Shown: positions 55,220 through 64,000 of the stretch, in pieces
Layout: each line of letters opens with the position of its first letter
Numbering within the stretch: the stretch's first letter is position 1
NCBI GenBank assembly: GCA_965277355.1
Contig: CBDICN010000002.1
Location: forward strand, 186,001-250,000
Reading direction: 5' to 3'
Length of the DNA stretch: 64,000 nucleotides
Source of the DNA: RH-AL1 sp965277355
Lineage (GTDB): Bacteria > Pseudomonadota > Alphaproteobacteria > Rhizobiales > Beijerinckiaceae
Translations under genes and position numbers: made by a program
Notes under the pieces: model-generated
Seen by the model: the letters and a program-made list of their open reading frames with translations, nothing else
What the model was told of the DNA's origin: nothing
Databases searched by the model: none

Positions 55220-57739
55220 TCACGCCAGACCCACCGCTTTTTCGGCGCGCACGGCGTTGGGGCCGTGCAGGAAGTACCGCGCGCCGATCGCGTCCGCGAG
55301 GCCGAGCAGGCGCTGCTCGAAGCCCAGGATCGTCCTGTTGTCGAGCAGCGCCGCGATCGAGGTCGTGAGATCGCCGGAGAGCTGCACCACCATGCGGCGG
55401 GGCACCTCCATCATGCCGTCGTCGTTGAGGCGCGGCAGGTTGGCGAGATGCTCGGCGAGCCGCTCGACCTGGAAGGCGACGGAACGCGGGTTGTAGGTGT
55501 CGAGAACCACCATGTCGCGCACCAGCGGCAGCGACTGACCGACGAGGTAACGCGAACGATAGGTGATCTGGGAGTCGATGAGTTCGAGCAGCACGCTCAA
55601 GCCGTCCGCCTGTCCTTCCGGATCGGCGAGCTGGCGGGCCAAGCGGCAGGTGTTGATCGCCCGCTCCACACGCCGTCCCATGTCGAGCAGATGCCATCCG
55701 GCACCCCGGTTCATGTTCTCCTGCGCAAGGCCGGCAACGGAGGACAATGCGCGCAGCGAGGCGTCGACGCGCTCGGTCGCGTCGGCCTCGGTCAGCGGCG
55801 CCGTCTCGTTGCGATCGAGCCCCTCGTAGACGTCCTCGACGAGCCGCCAGGTGTCCATCGAAAGGCGCTCGCGAATGTAGGAAGCGGCCCGGCGCGCGCT
55901 CTGCACGAGACGGAAGGCGGAGCCGAACTCCGCCTTGCCGAACAGTGCCACGGCGGCGAGCGCCATGCCCTCGAGTTCGCGCGCCTCCGGCACCGCGCCG
56001 GCGCGGTCGAGCAGAGCCACCAGGCGATCGGTCGTCCATTCGGTTTCGGACGTGATGGCGTTAGCCTCGATCAGCCGGCCGGCGAGCGCCCGGATGAGGC
56101 GCAATACCGCCTCCGCACGCTCGAGGTAGCGGCCGAACCAGAACAGGTTGTCCGCCGCTCGAGAAGGCAGATTGCCGAGGATGCGGCGGATGCGTACCGC
56201 GCCTTCGGCCGGCAGAAGGGAGGTCTGCGCGACCGGCGCCTCGCCCAGAACCCAGACGTCTGCTGATTCCGCACCGGCTCCCATCGAGACGGCGCGCACG
56301 TCGAGGCGATGCGAGATGCGGCAGAAGCCGCCCGGCATCACCGTCCAGCCATCCGGCGTGCGGGCGGCGAACACGCGCAGCGTGAACGGCCGCGGCGCGA
56401 GCTGACCGTCCCTCCAGACCGGGGTCGTCGACAGCTTCACGATCTCCTGGCCGATATAGTCGATCCCGCGCGTGCCGATCGCAGCGCGCAGCGCGTCCCT
56501 GTCGCCGGCGTCCATCGCGGCGCCGATCACCGACTGGAAGCGCAGGCTGCCCGGCACCGAATTGCCGAAGGCGCCGGCGAGCGCCATCTCGTCCATCCGC
56601 GCGAGCACGGAATCGCGCTCCTTGGCCTGTCCGCACCACCAGGTCGCGATGTTCGGCAGCCGCAGCTCCTCGCCGAGCACCGTGCGGCACAGCTTGGGCA
56701 TGAAGCTCATCATCACCGGCGCCTCGACGACGCCCGAGCCGAGCGCGTTGGCAACCACGACGCCACCCTGGCGCACGACGTCGACGAGGCCGGGCACGCC
56801 GAGATGCGAGCGCGCGTTGAGCTCGAGCGGATCGGCGAAATCGGAATCGACGCGGCGCAGGATCACGTCGGCGCGCTTCAAGCCGGCGATGGTCCGGATG
56901 TGCACGAGCCCGTCGCGGACCGTGAGATCGCCGCCTTCGACGAGCTGCAGGCCGAGATAGCGGGCGAGATAAGCCTGCTCGAAATAAGTCTCGTTATAGG
57001 GGCCGGGCGTGAGAAGGCCGATGCGCGGATCGGAGCGTTGCGCGCGAAAGGCGAGGCCGAGCCGGAAGGCGTCGAAGAACGGCGCGAGGCGCTCGACATT
57101 CATGTCGCCGTAGAGCTTGGGGAAGGTCCGCGACAGGACGAGCCTGTTGGCGAGCGCGTAGCCGGAGCCGGAGGGGGCCTGCGTCCTGTCGCCCAGCACC
57201 CACCATTTGCCGTCCGGGCCGCGCCCGAGGTCGGCGGCATAAAAATGGAGGTAGTTCTCGCCTTTGCCCAACACGCCGGTCAGCGGCTGCAGGTAGTCGG
57301 CGCAGCCGGCCACCGCTGCCGCCGGCAGCGCGCCGTCATCGACGAGCCGCCGGTCGCCGTAGACGTCTTGGAGCACCGCCTCTAGCAGCTCGGCGCGCTG
57401 CTCGATGCCGGCGGCGATCTGGCGCCACTCCGTCGCGTCGATCAGGAGCGGCAGGTGGCCGATCGGCCAGCTCTTCTCGGCGGTCTCCCCGTAGGCGCGG
57501 TAGAACACGCCGGCGTCGCGGATGTGCCGGTCGGCCGTGGCGAAGCGGTGCTGGATCTCGTTCGGCCCGAGTTCGGTCAGGCGCTCGATGAACGTGAGCC
57601 AGGCTTCCCGCGGCTTGCCGTCGGCACCGATGAACTCGTCCGGTACATCCTTGAGCGGGCGGTAGCCGCCGACGAGTTCGTCGAGCTTGGAGAAACCCGG
57701 CAGTTGGTCGCGGATCGCCTGCGCCTCGACCATTGTCAT
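55220..57739 (-). CDS. Circularly permuted ATP-grasp fused to an alpha-E (DUF403) domain
   Basis: An 839-residue fusion. Residues about 1-490 are a circularly permuted ATP-grasp (COG2308 type): HFYAADLGRGPDGKWWVLGD, APSGSGYALANRLVLSR, LLTPGPYNETYFEQAYLAR, ILRRVDSDFADPLELN and VVVANALGSGVVEAP. Residues about 515-830 are an alpha-E domain (COG2307): RAADNLFWFGRYLERAEAVL and LLDMGRRVERAINT. The ATP-grasp is predicted to form a peptide or amide bond. In other genomes the two parts are often separate genes. It starts one base after the stop of the DUF2126 transglutaminase gene. Confidence 0.9.
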   Translation of the reverse strand: MTMVEAQAIRDQLPGFSKLDELVGGYRPLKDVPDEFIGADGKPREAWLTFIERLTELGPNEIQHRFATADRHIRDAGVFYRAYGETAEKSWPIGHLPLLIDATEWRQIAAGIEQRAELLEAVLQDVYGDRRLVDDGALPAAAVAGCADYLQPLTGVLGKGENYLHFYAADLGRGPDGKWWVLGDRTQAPSGSGYALANRLVLSRTFPKLYGDMNVERLAPFFDAFRLGLAFRAQRSDPRIGLLTPGPYNETYFEQAYLARYLGLQLVEGGDLTVRDGLVHIRTIAGLKRADVILRRVDSDFADPLELNARSHLGVPGLVDVVRQGGVVVANALGSGVVEAPVMMSFMPKLCRTVLGEELRLPNIATWWCGQAKERDSVLARMDEMALAGAFGNSVPGSLRFQSVIGAAMDAGDRDALRAAIGTRGIDYIGQEIVKLSTTPVWRDGQLAPRPFTLRVFAARTPDGWTVMPGGFCRISHRLDVRAVSMGAGAESADVWVLGEAPVAQTSLLPAEGAVRIRRILGNLPSRAADNLFWFGRYLERAEAVLRLIRALAGRLIEANAITSETEWTTDRLVALLDRAGAVPEARELEGMALAAVALFGKAEFGSAFRLVQSARRAASYIRERLSMDTWRLVEDVYEGLDRNETAPLTEADATERVDASLRALSSVAGLAQENMNRGAGWHLLDMGRRVERAINTCRLARQLADPEGQADGLSVLLELIDSQITYRSRYLVGQSLPLVRDMVVLDTYNPRSVAFQVERLAEHLANLPRLNDDGMMEVPRRMVVQLSGDLTTSIAALLDNRTILGFEQRLLGLADAIGARYFLHGPNAVRAEKAVGLA

Positions 57740-57740
57740 T

Positions 57741-60700
57741 CTAGCTGTCGAACCCGCGACGGAGATCGAGCGTCATCGGAAAGTCGAGGTTCTCCCGCTC
57801 GCGCGGCACGTCGTATCCGGCGGGCGTGTGGCCGTGGGCCTGGAAGCGGGCGAGACGGCGCGCCTCGGCCTCGTAGGCGTTGACCGGAAACGTGTCGTAG
57901 CTGCGTCCCCCCGGATGCGCGACGTGATAGACGCAGCCACCGAGCGAGCGCTTCGACCATGTGTCGTAGAGGTCGAAGGTCAGGGGAGCATGCACCGGAA
58001 TGGTGGGGTGCAAACCTTCCGCAGGCTTCCACGCCTTGTAGCGCACCGCGGCGACGGCCTGCTGCGACACGCCGGTGGGCGCCATCGGCATGCGGCGCCC
58101 GTTGCAGGTCAGCACGTGACGGCCGGCGACGAACCCGTCGACCTTCACCTGCAGACGCTCCATCGACGAGTCGACGTAACGAATGGTCCCGCCGAGCGCG
58201 CCGGTCTCGCCGAGCACGTGCCATGGCTCGAGCGCCTGCCGGATCTCGATCTGCGCGCCGCCGGCCTCGATCGCGCCGGCGAAGGGGAAGCGAAACTCGC
58301 GTTGCGCCTCGTACCAGGTTTGATCGAAGGCGTAGCCGGCGCGTCCGAGGTCGGCGAGCACGCCCTGGAAATCGGCCCAGACATAGTGCTCCATCATGAA
58401 GCGATCGTGCAGAGCCGTTCCCCAGCGCACGAAGGATCCCTCCTGCGGCTCTCGCCAGAACCAGGCGACGAAGGCACGCAGCAACAGCTGCTGGGCGAGG
58501 CTCATGCGCGCGTCCGGCGGCATCTCGAAGGAGCGGAACTCGATAAGCCCCAACCGGCCCGAGGTGCTGCCCGGCGCGTAGAGCTTGTCGATGCAAATCT
58601 CGGAGCGATGCGTGTTACCGGTGACGTCGGCGAGGATGTTGCGAAACAGACGGTCGGTGAGCCAGAGCGGATGCGGCTCGCCCGGCTTCGGCACGAACCC
58701 CAGCGCGATCTCGAGCTCGTAGAGCCCGTCGTGACGGGCCTCGTCGATGCGCGGCGCCTGGCTGGTCGGACCGACGAATTGGCCGGCGAAGAGATAGGAA
58801 AGCGAGGGGTGGCGCTGCCAGTAGAGCACGAAGCTCTTCAACAGGTCGGGCCGGCGCAGGAACGGCGAGGCCGAAGGCGTCGCGCCGCCGAGGACGACAT
58901 GGTTGCCGCCGCCCGTGCCGGTGTGGCGTCCGTCGGTCATGAACTTGTCGGCGCCGAGCCGGCATTGGCGGGCGTCCTCGTAGAGCCCCTTGGTGATCGC
59001 CACCGCCTCCGGCCAATCCGTCGCCGGCTGGACGTTGACCTCGATCACGCCGGGGTCCGGGGTCACCTTGAGCACGTTGATGCGCGGATCGAGCGGCGGC
59101 GGATAGCCTTCGATATGGACCGGCGTGCCGGTCGCTTCCGCCGTCGCCTCGACCGAGGCGAGCAGGTCGAGGTAATCTTCCAACGACTCGGTCGGCGGCA
59201 TGAACACGCAGACGATGCCGTCGCGCGGCTCGACCGAGATCGCGGTGCGCACGGCGCCCTCGATGATGCGCTGCTCGACGCGGTCCTGCGCCCGCGCGCC
59301 GCCCCCGTCCGCCCTTCGATCGCTCTGGCCCTGCTCGAAACGTTGGTTTCCCGCCGCGGCATCGGGCAGCGCGTCGCGGTCTTCCGTCGGATCCTGCTCG
59401 ACGACGAAAGGGTAGGAGGCCACCGGCACATGCGGCAGCGAAGAGAGCGGAAGGCGGTAGCCCACCGGCGAGTCGCCCGGCACCAGGAACAGGTTGCCGC
59501 GCCGCGTCTTCCAGCGCTCGCTCGCCCAGCGCGAGGCCTGCTCGGCCTTGGTGTTCCAGCGCTGCACCGGCAACACGAAGCCGGACGGCTGCGCGAGACC
59601 CTGCGCGAAGGTGCGGATCATCCGGTTGCGCTCTTCCGGATCCTCGATCTTCGGGTCGGTCGCGCTGACGTTCTCGGGAAGGTTGCCTTCCTTGACGATC
59701 CAGGTCGCGGCATCCTCGAAGGCCGGCAGGACGTTGTCGGCGTCGATCCCGAGGTTTCTGGCGATGCCCTCGGCGATGGATGCCGCCTGGTTGCGCGCGA
59801 GATCGATGCGCTCCGGCGGCATCGGGTCGGCGACCTTCTGCTCCGCCGTCTTGGTGAAGGCGATCGGCGCGATCAGCGCCGGGTCCTTCCAGATCGGCTT
59901 GCCGTCGCGGCGCCAGTACAGCGCGAAGGCCCAGCGCGGCAGCGTCTCGCCCGGATACCATTTGCCCTGGCCGTAGTGCAGCATGCCGCCCGGCGCGAAC
60001 CGGTCACGCAACCGGCGGATGAGCGCGTCGGCGAAGGTGCGTTTGGTCTCACCCACCGCCGACGTGTTCCACTCGGCCGCCTCGAAATCGTCGGTCGAGA
60101 CGAAGGTCGGCTCGCCGCCCATGGTGAGGCGAACATCGGCCTCGGCCAGGTCGGCGTCGACCTTCAGCCCGAGCCGATCCAGCGCCTCCCACGCCTCTTC
60201 CGAGAACGGCAGCGAGATGCGCGGCTTCTCCGCGATACGCGTGACCCTCATGTCGTAGGAAAAGGTGACCTCCGCCGGCTCGACCACGCCGGAGATCGGC
60301 GCCGCGGAGCGGTAATGCGGCGTCGCGCAGACCGGCAGATGGCCTTCATCCGCGAACAGGCCGGATGTGGCGTCGAGGCCGATCCAACCGGCGCCGGGGA
60401 CGAACACCTCCGCCCAGGCATGGAGATCGGTGAAATCCTCGCGGGTGCCGAGCGGCCCTTCCACGGGATCGATGTCGGCCTTGAGCTGGATGAGATAGCC
60501 CGAAACGAAACGCGCGGCGAGACCGAGCTGGCGAAGCACGTGGACGAGCAGCCAGGCAGAGTCGCGGCACGAGCCGGAGCGGCGCTCGAGCGTCTCCTCC
60601 GGCGTCTGCACGCCCGGCTCCATACGGATGAGGTAGGCGACGTCTCGCGCCAGCCCGGCGTTGACCTCGACGAGGAAATCGGTGGTCCGCATCGGGTCCC

Positions 60701-61106
60701 GCGGCAGCCCGCTCAGGTAGTCGGCGAGCTTCGGCCCGAGCGCCTCCAAGTCGAGATAGGGCGCGAGCTCGGCCTTCAGCTCCGGCTCGTAGACGAAGGG
60801 AAACGTGGACGCGTAGTCCTCGATGAAGAAGTCGAACGGGTTGTAGACCGCGAGTTGCGCGATGAGGTCGACCTCGATCTTGAACTCGTCTGTCTTCTCC
60901 GGAAAAACAAGCCGTGCCAGCCAATTGCCGTGGGGGTCCTGCTGCCAGTTGACGAAGTGGTTGGCCGGCGCGACCTTGAGCGAATAGCTCGGGATCGTGG
61001 TCCGGCAGTGCGGCGCGGGCCGCAGCCGGATCGTTTGGGGACCGAGCGCGATCGGGCGATCGTACCTGTAATGCGTCAAATGGTAGATGGCGGCGGAGAT
61101 GGCCAA
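57741..61106 (-). CDS. Large transglutaminase-DUF2126 protein
   Basis: An 1121-residue protein. The N-terminal 300 residues are a transglutaminase-like domain with its triad: Cys in RRSGSCRDSAWLLVHV, His in FTDLHAWAEVFV and Asp in WIGLDATSG. The remaining 800 residues are DUF2126 (COG4196): VRLTMGGEPTFVSTDDFEAA, GKWYPGETLPRWAFALYWRR, KFMTDGRHTGTGGGNHVVLG and LIEFRSFEMPPDARMSLAQQ. The GGEPTFV and HTGTGGGNH motifs resemble glutamine-synthetase-like amidoligase sites. It is the first gene of the operon. No signal peptide was seen, so it is probably cytoplasmic. Confidence 0.92.
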   Translation of the reverse strand: MAISAAIYHLTHYRYDRPIALGPQTIRLRPAPHCRTTIPSYSLKVAPANHFVNWQQDPHGNWLARLVFPEKTDEFKIEVDLIAQLAVYNPFDFFIEDYASTFPFVYEPELKAELAPYLDLEALGPKLADYLSGLPRDPMRTTDFLVEVNAGLARDVAYLIRMEPGVQTPEETLERRSGSCRDSAWLLVHVLRQLGLAARFVSGYLIQLKADIDPVEGPLGTREDFTDLHAWAEVFVPGAGWIGLDATSGLFADEGHLPVCATPHYRSAAPISGVVEPAEVTFSYDMRVTRIAEKPRISLPFSEEAWEALDRLGLKVDADLAEADVRLTMGGEPTFVSTDDFEAAEWNTSAVGETKRTFADALIRRLRDRFAPGGMLHYGQGKWYPGETLPRWAFALYWRRDGKPIWKDPALIAPIAFTKTAEQKVADPMPPERIDLARNQAASIAEGIARNLGIDADNVLPAFEDAATWIVKEGNLPENVSATDPKIEDPEERNRMIRTFAQGLAQPSGFVLPVQRWNTKAEQASRWASERWKTRRGNLFLVPGDSPVGYRLPLSSLPHVPVASYPFVVEQDPTEDRDALPDAAAGNQRFEQGQSDRRADGGGARAQDRVEQRIIEGAVRTAISVEPRDGIVCVFMPPTESLEDYLDLLASVEATAEATGTPVHIEGYPPPLDPRINVLKVTPDPGVIEVNVQPATDWPEAVAITKGLYEDARQCRLGADKFMTDGRHTGTGGGNHVVLGGATPSASPFLRRPDLLKSFVLYWQRHPSLSYLFAGQFVGPTSQAPRIDEARHDGLYELEIALGFVPKPGEPHPLWLTDRLFRNILADVTGNTHRSEICIDKLYAPGSTSGRLGLIEFRSFEMPPDARMSLAQQLLLRAFVAWFWREPQEGSFVRWGTALHDRFMMEHYVWADFQGVLADLGRAGYAFDQTWYEAQREFRFPFAGAIEAGGAQIEIRQALEPWHVLGETGALGGTIRYVDSSMERLQVKVDGFVAGRHVLTCNGRRMPMAPTGVSQQAVAAVRYKAWKPAEGLHPTIPVHAPLTFDLYDTWSKRSLGGCVYHVAHPGGRSYDTFPVNAYEAEARRLARFQAHGHTPAGYDVPRERENLDFPMTLDLRRGFDS

Positions 61107-61268
61107 GAGGAAGCTCGATGTGTCGCGGACCGATGAGACTTAGGCCGGCAGGCAAAAGCAGGCAACGTTTATGCCCGTTCGCTGCAATCCCGCTCTTCGG
61201 ATGCGGTAGTTGGTAACGCGAACTCTCTATTGTCCATCGCCGATACGGGGAGGCGCAAAGGGAAGACG

Positions 61269-61796
61269 ATGACGCGAATGCGGTTTTCCTGGCTTGGCGC
61301 GATGGCGCTCGTCGCGCTCGGCGGTGCCGCGCTCGCGCTGCCGAACCGCAACCAGAGCGCCACGGCGATAACGGCGGTCGATCCCGGTGCCGTCAGGTTC
61401 CGGCCCGCGCCGATTCGCGAGGATTGGCTCATCGGAGGTCACCCGACGGCGATGGCAGCCGAGGTCGCGCACACCGCAGACGACTCGACCCACGTGTATA
61501 TTTGGAAGACCACCGCGGGGCGCTTCCACTGGTACTACCAGGCCGACGAACTCGTCACGGTCCTCGACGGCGACGTCTTCATCTCCGAGGGCACCGGCCC
61601 GGAGCGCCACCTCGGCCCCGGTGCCATCGCCTTCTTCCCCGCCGGTGCGGCGACCATCTGGCGGGTGCCGGACCACTTGCGCAAAGTCGCGACGTTGCGC
61701 CGACCTCTTCCCGGCCCGATCGCCAGGGTCGTCGCCGCGATACGGACGGTCAAGCACTGGCTTCACCCCGCCAACCCAGCCTTTGCATTAGAATAG
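61269..61796 (+). CDS. Membrane-anchored or secreted cupin (Cupin_3/DUF861 type)
   Basis: A 175-residue protein. The first 25 residues are a signal or anchor segment (FSWLGAMALVALGGAALAL). A single cupin follows: GRFHWYYQADELVTVLDGDV (motif 1-like) and LGPGAIAFFPAGAATIWRV (motif 2), as in EutQ/ureidoglycolate-type DUF861 proteins. Most of the usual His ligands are missing, so it may bind a ligand rather than a metal. The ATG at 61269 follows AAAGGGAAGACG. It is divergent from the transglutaminase operon. Role unknown. Confidence 0.75.
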   Translation: MTRMRFSWLGAMALVALGGAALALPNRNQSATAITAVDPGAVRFRPAPIREDWLIGGHPTAMAAEVAHTADDSTHVYIWKTTAGRFHWYYQADELVTVLDGDVFISEGTGPERHLGPGAIAFFPAGAATIWRVPDHLRKVATLRRPLPGPIARVVAAIRTVKHWLHPANPAFALE

Positions 61797-61812
61797 GCCG
61801 GCGCGCCGAGAC

Positions 61813-62400
61813 TCAATAGACGGAGTTGAACAAAGACTCGTTGGCGCCATCGCCAGGGTGCTGGCCGGCGGCGCGGTCGAAACCGTCGTCTCGGGCATCG
61901 TCGGAGTAGCGCGGCGCCCCGCCGTCCTCGCCGCGCTGCGCCCGGCTCGACGCGATGGTCTCCTTGGACGGAACCGTGCCCGTGGTCTCGCCCACAATGT
62001 TGACATCGGCGCCCCCCTCCGTCTTGACGAGGTCCCAAAGAATGGCGGACTTGGCGGTGGGGATGCGAATGCAGCCATGCGAGGCCTTGTGACCCCAGGG
62101 CGACTTGCCGAAGCCGTGGATCGCGAAGCCCGGCGCGAAGAAGATCGCATTCGGCATATAGGCGCCGTCGTACTCGTCGGAATGGTGGTCCTTGTCCATC
62201 CAGAGCACGCCGTACGCGCCGTTGGGCGTTTCGTAGCCCGGCTTGCCGGACGAAACCTTCCAGTCGAACACCTTGTCGTTGGCCTCGACATGCATGGTCT
62301 GCGCGTCGAGATCGACGATGATATGCACCTTGGCGCTGGCGGCGGACGACAGGCCGATCGACGCGACGACCGCAAGAACGACACGGGCAAGACTACGCAT
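61813..62400 (-). CDS. YkuD-family L,D-transpeptidase
   Basis: A 195-residue secreted protein with a signal peptide (LARVVLAVVASIGLSSAASA). The YkuD domain starts KVHIIVDLDAQTMHVEANDK and holds the catalytic IHGFGKSPWGHKASHGCIRI (His and Cys). It probably forms 3-3 peptidoglycan cross-links or attaches proteins to the wall. The last 40 residues are hydrophilic and variable. The start at 62400 begins the signal peptide. It converges with the cupin gene 16 bp away. Confidence 0.9.
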   Translation of the reverse strand: MRSLARVVLAVVASIGLSSAASAKVHIIVDLDAQTMHVEANDKVFDWKVSSGKPGYETPNGAYGVLWMDKDHHSDEYDGAYMPNAIFFAPGFAIHGFGKSPWGHKASHGCIRIPTAKSAILWDLVKTEGGADVNIVGETTGTVPSKETIASSRAQRGEDGGAPRYSDDARDDGFDRAAGQHPGDGANESLFNSVY

Positions 62401-62533
62401 TGGCTTCAAAGCTCCGGAACCCCGTAAGCTATAACGTAGATGCCGCCGATAAGCTCCGCAATTCGCGGGAGAAACGCGGAAGGTTGGTCGCACGGGGACG
62501 ACTTGCGGCGATACGTGCTATCTCGGACTGTCG

Positions 62534-63400
62534 TCATCTCGTCTCCTGAGCAGCCTTGCCTCTCTCCATGTCGAGAAATTGCAACATCGCGGCGTTGAAC
62601 AGCGCCGGGTCCTGCAGGAAGGCGAAGTGGCTGGCGTTGGGCAGGATGAGCAGGCCGGCGCCGGGGATCGTGGCGGCGATGTACTCGGTGTGGCTGCGGA
62701 AGATCGCCTCGTCGTGGTCGCCGTCGACGACGAGCACCGGCGCCGCGATGGACTTGAGCATCGTCGCCGTCCAGTTCGGCTGGCTGTCCCACATGTGACT
62801 GATCTGGGCGACGAAGGCATCGTAGTCGGACGGCGTCGGCGACAGCTTGGCGTATTCCTTTCCGGCCCGCGCGATGAAGCCGGCGAAGGTCGGGTTCTTC
62901 TCGACGCCGGGTTTGACGCCGGAGGTCACGGTGTTGGCGGCGAAGGCGAACACCCGGCCCACCCTGTCGCGGTGGCGCATCGCCATGTCGAGGCCGATGA
63001 TCGCGCCGTCGCTCCAGCCGACGATGTCCGCCCGCGAAATATGCAGGAAATCGAGCAGCCCGACGACGTCGTCGCTCATCAGATCGTAGCCGTAGGGCTG
63101 GGCATCGCGCGTGCTGCGGCCGTGGCCGCGGCTGTCGACCAGGATCACCTCGTGGTGCAGCGCCAGCGCCTTCACCTGCATGCCGAAATAATCGGAGTTG
63201 GCGAGGCCGCCGTGGAGCAGCAGCACCGGCGCGCCCTGCCCGATCGTCGCGTAGTACAGCTGGATGCCGTTGACGGGCGCGAAACCGGTCGTCTCGCCCG
63301 GCACCGGCGGCGGAGTCGGCGGCAACGTCTCCCAGCGCGGCTCGGCCTGCGCCGCTTGCCCGAAGGCGACGAGGCCGAGCACGGCGAGTATCTTCAGCAT
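62534..63400 (-). CDS. Secreted alpha/beta hydrolase
   Basis: A 288-residue protein with a signal peptide (MLKILAVLGLVAFGQAAQA). The alpha/beta-hydrolase fold is complete: LLLHGGLANSDYF (oxyanion region), VDSRGHGRSTRD, the nucleophile in IVGWSDGAIIGLD (G-x-S-x-G), Asp in LVVDGDHDEAIF and His in NASHFAFLQDP. The sequence resembles lactonase/esterase and haloperoxidase-like relatives. The start at 63400 begins the signal peptide; upstream in-frame codons are rejected. Substrate unknown. Confidence 0.88.
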   Translation of the reverse strand: MLKILAVLGLVAFGQAAQAEPRWETLPPTPPPVPGETTGFAPVNGIQLYYATIGQGAPVLLLHGGLANSDYFGMQVKALALHHEVILVDSRGHGRSTRDAQPYGYDLMSDDVVGLLDFLHISRADIVGWSDGAIIGLDMAMRHRDRVGRVFAFAANTVTSGVKPGVEKNPTFAGFIARAGKEYAKLSPTPSDYDAFVAQISHMWDSQPNWTATMLKSIAAPVLVVDGDHDEAIFRSHTEYIAATIPGAGLLILPNASHFAFLQDPALFNAAMLQFLDMERGKAAQETR

Positions 63401-63528
63401 CGGCCGCTCCGGTCGGGTGGCCAGGCGCCACCGGCCAAAGCATACATCATAGCCGCACGGCGGCGGAATGCCTTCGGGGCATGATCGCGGCGCATACGCG
63501 CCATGCGAAAAGAAACGAATTAGATACT

Positions 63529-63578
63529 GGCATATGCCGACGAAGACGCCATCTCCTGTTGGACAAGAGGCATATGCC
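63529..63578. promoter_or_regulatory. Two identical 10-bp palindromes upstream of a secreted-protein gene
   Basis: GGCATATGCC, a perfect palindrome, occurs at 63529-63538 and again at 63569-63578. The copies are exactly 40 bp apart, about four turns of DNA, and end 40 bp before the start codon at 63618. This fits an operator pair for a dimeric regulator. Confidence 0.4.
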
Positions 63579-63617
63579 TTCAATGGAAGACAACCTCCTG
63601 CCTTTGAGGAGACCGTC

Positions 63618-63905
63618 ATGAAACGCACCACTTTCGCCCTCGCCGCCGCTCTCGCCGTCGGCCTCGCCTCCGCTGCCTCCGCCCAGGAGGCGCAGATCCC
63701 GACGCCCGCCAACCCGACGCCCGCCAACCCGGTCGCGACGGACGGCACGTCGCTGCTCCGCATGCGAGGCGCTGTCGAAGCCGGCTCCGCCAGGGCGTCC
63801 GACTATGTGGCGACCTACGAGCGCGGCCGCCCCGCGACGCAGGTCCAGAGCGCCCCGGCCCATCGCACCATCAACGTCTGGGGCGCGATCCTCGACGCCG
63901 ACTGA
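63618..63905 (+). CDS. Small secreted protein of unknown function
   Basis: A 95-residue protein with a clear signal peptide (TTFALAAALAVGLASAASA, cleaved before QEAQ). The mature part has a duplicated PTPANPTPANP stretch and ends TINVWGAILDAD. The ATG at 63618 follows GAGGAGACC. No family was recognised. Two identical palindromes lie upstream, suggesting regulated expression. Confidence 0.7.
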   Translation: MKRTTFALAAALAVGLASAASAQEAQIPTPANPTPANPVATDGTSLLRMRGAVEAGSARASDYVATYERGRPATQVQSAPAHRTINVWGAILDAD

Positions 63906-64000
63906 GCCGGCGCCGAACGGCCCTGCTGAAAACAAGGTGCCTTTCCTGCCGCATCGGCCGGGGAGGCGCCTCCCGCATGGCACAGAAATGAGACGGGCAA

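Noticed and set aside
57687..61136. A 1149-codon open frame on the plus strand opposite the DUF2126 gene
   Set aside because: It is an antisense shadow of a high-GC gene. Its product is Arg/Gly/Val/Leu-biased with no domain, while the minus strand has clear transglutaminase and DUF2126 motifs.

Overview
The window is high-GC DNA from an alphaproteobacterium, most likely of the order Hyphomicrobiales (Rhizobiales). Pointers are the cluster pyrH-frr-uppS-cdsA-dxr-rseP-bamA-lpxD-fabZ, a CpdR-type response regulator, DUF1236 proteins, a SWIB-domain protein and two families of GC-rich palindromic intergenic repeats. The family cannot be fixed from this sequence. It reads as ordinary chromosome carrying three insertion sequences (IS630, IS110 and IS5 families).

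Layout. 0-5.9 kb: MoxR-type ATPase, AhpD-like protein, secreted L,D-transpeptidase-like protein, SMP-30 lactonase, DHA2 exporter and SWIB protein. 6.2-10 kb: Wza-like export lipoprotein and gyrB. 10.1-11.1 kb: an IS630 element broken by a nonsense codon. 11.2-15.6 kb: glycine-zipper protein, methyltransferase, Ste24-like protease and trypsin-like protease. 15.6-17.5 kb: a repeat-rich island with five copies of one palindrome, a GIY-YIG nuclease gene bracketed by inverted copies of it, a lepA 3'-end remnant and an IS110 element with a long left end. 17.5-26.2 kb: lepA, Tat-exported ferritin-like protein, cysG, AI-2E transporter and OprB porin. 26.4 kb: tRNA-Ala(GGC) followed by five 19-bp tandem repeats. 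26.6-29.8 kb: small ORFs, GNAT, Crp/Fnr regulator and 1-Cys peroxiredoxin.

29.9-32.6 kb: a two-gene unit of a PAS-GGDEF-EAL protein and a BLUF photoreceptor, which looks like a split blue-light/c-di-GMP module. 33-35.3 kb: polysaccharide deacetylase and an alpha/beta hydrolase. 35.3-46.4 kb: the envelope/translation cluster on the minus strand. Its lpxD is truncated and lacks the catalytic histidine, and a quinone oxidoreductase coupled to fabZ sits where lpxA is expected. 46.4-49.2 kb: two DUF1236 proteins and an IS5 element. 49.4-53.9 kb: hisN-like phosphatase, serine-glyoxylate aminotransferase, N-formylglutamate amidohydrolase, cpdR and a cupin.

54.1-61.1 kb: a transglutaminase/DUF2126 - circularly permuted ATP-grasp/alpha-E - transglutaminase operon, a widespread but poorly understood predicted peptide-ligation system. 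61.2-63.9 kb: cupin, YkuD L,D-transpeptidase, alpha/beta hydrolase and a small secreted protein with two identical palindromes upstream.

The strongest candidates for something undescribed are the palindrome-GIY-YIG unit, the split BLUF/c-di-GMP pair, the degraded lipid A locus and the ATP-grasp/transglutaminase operon.
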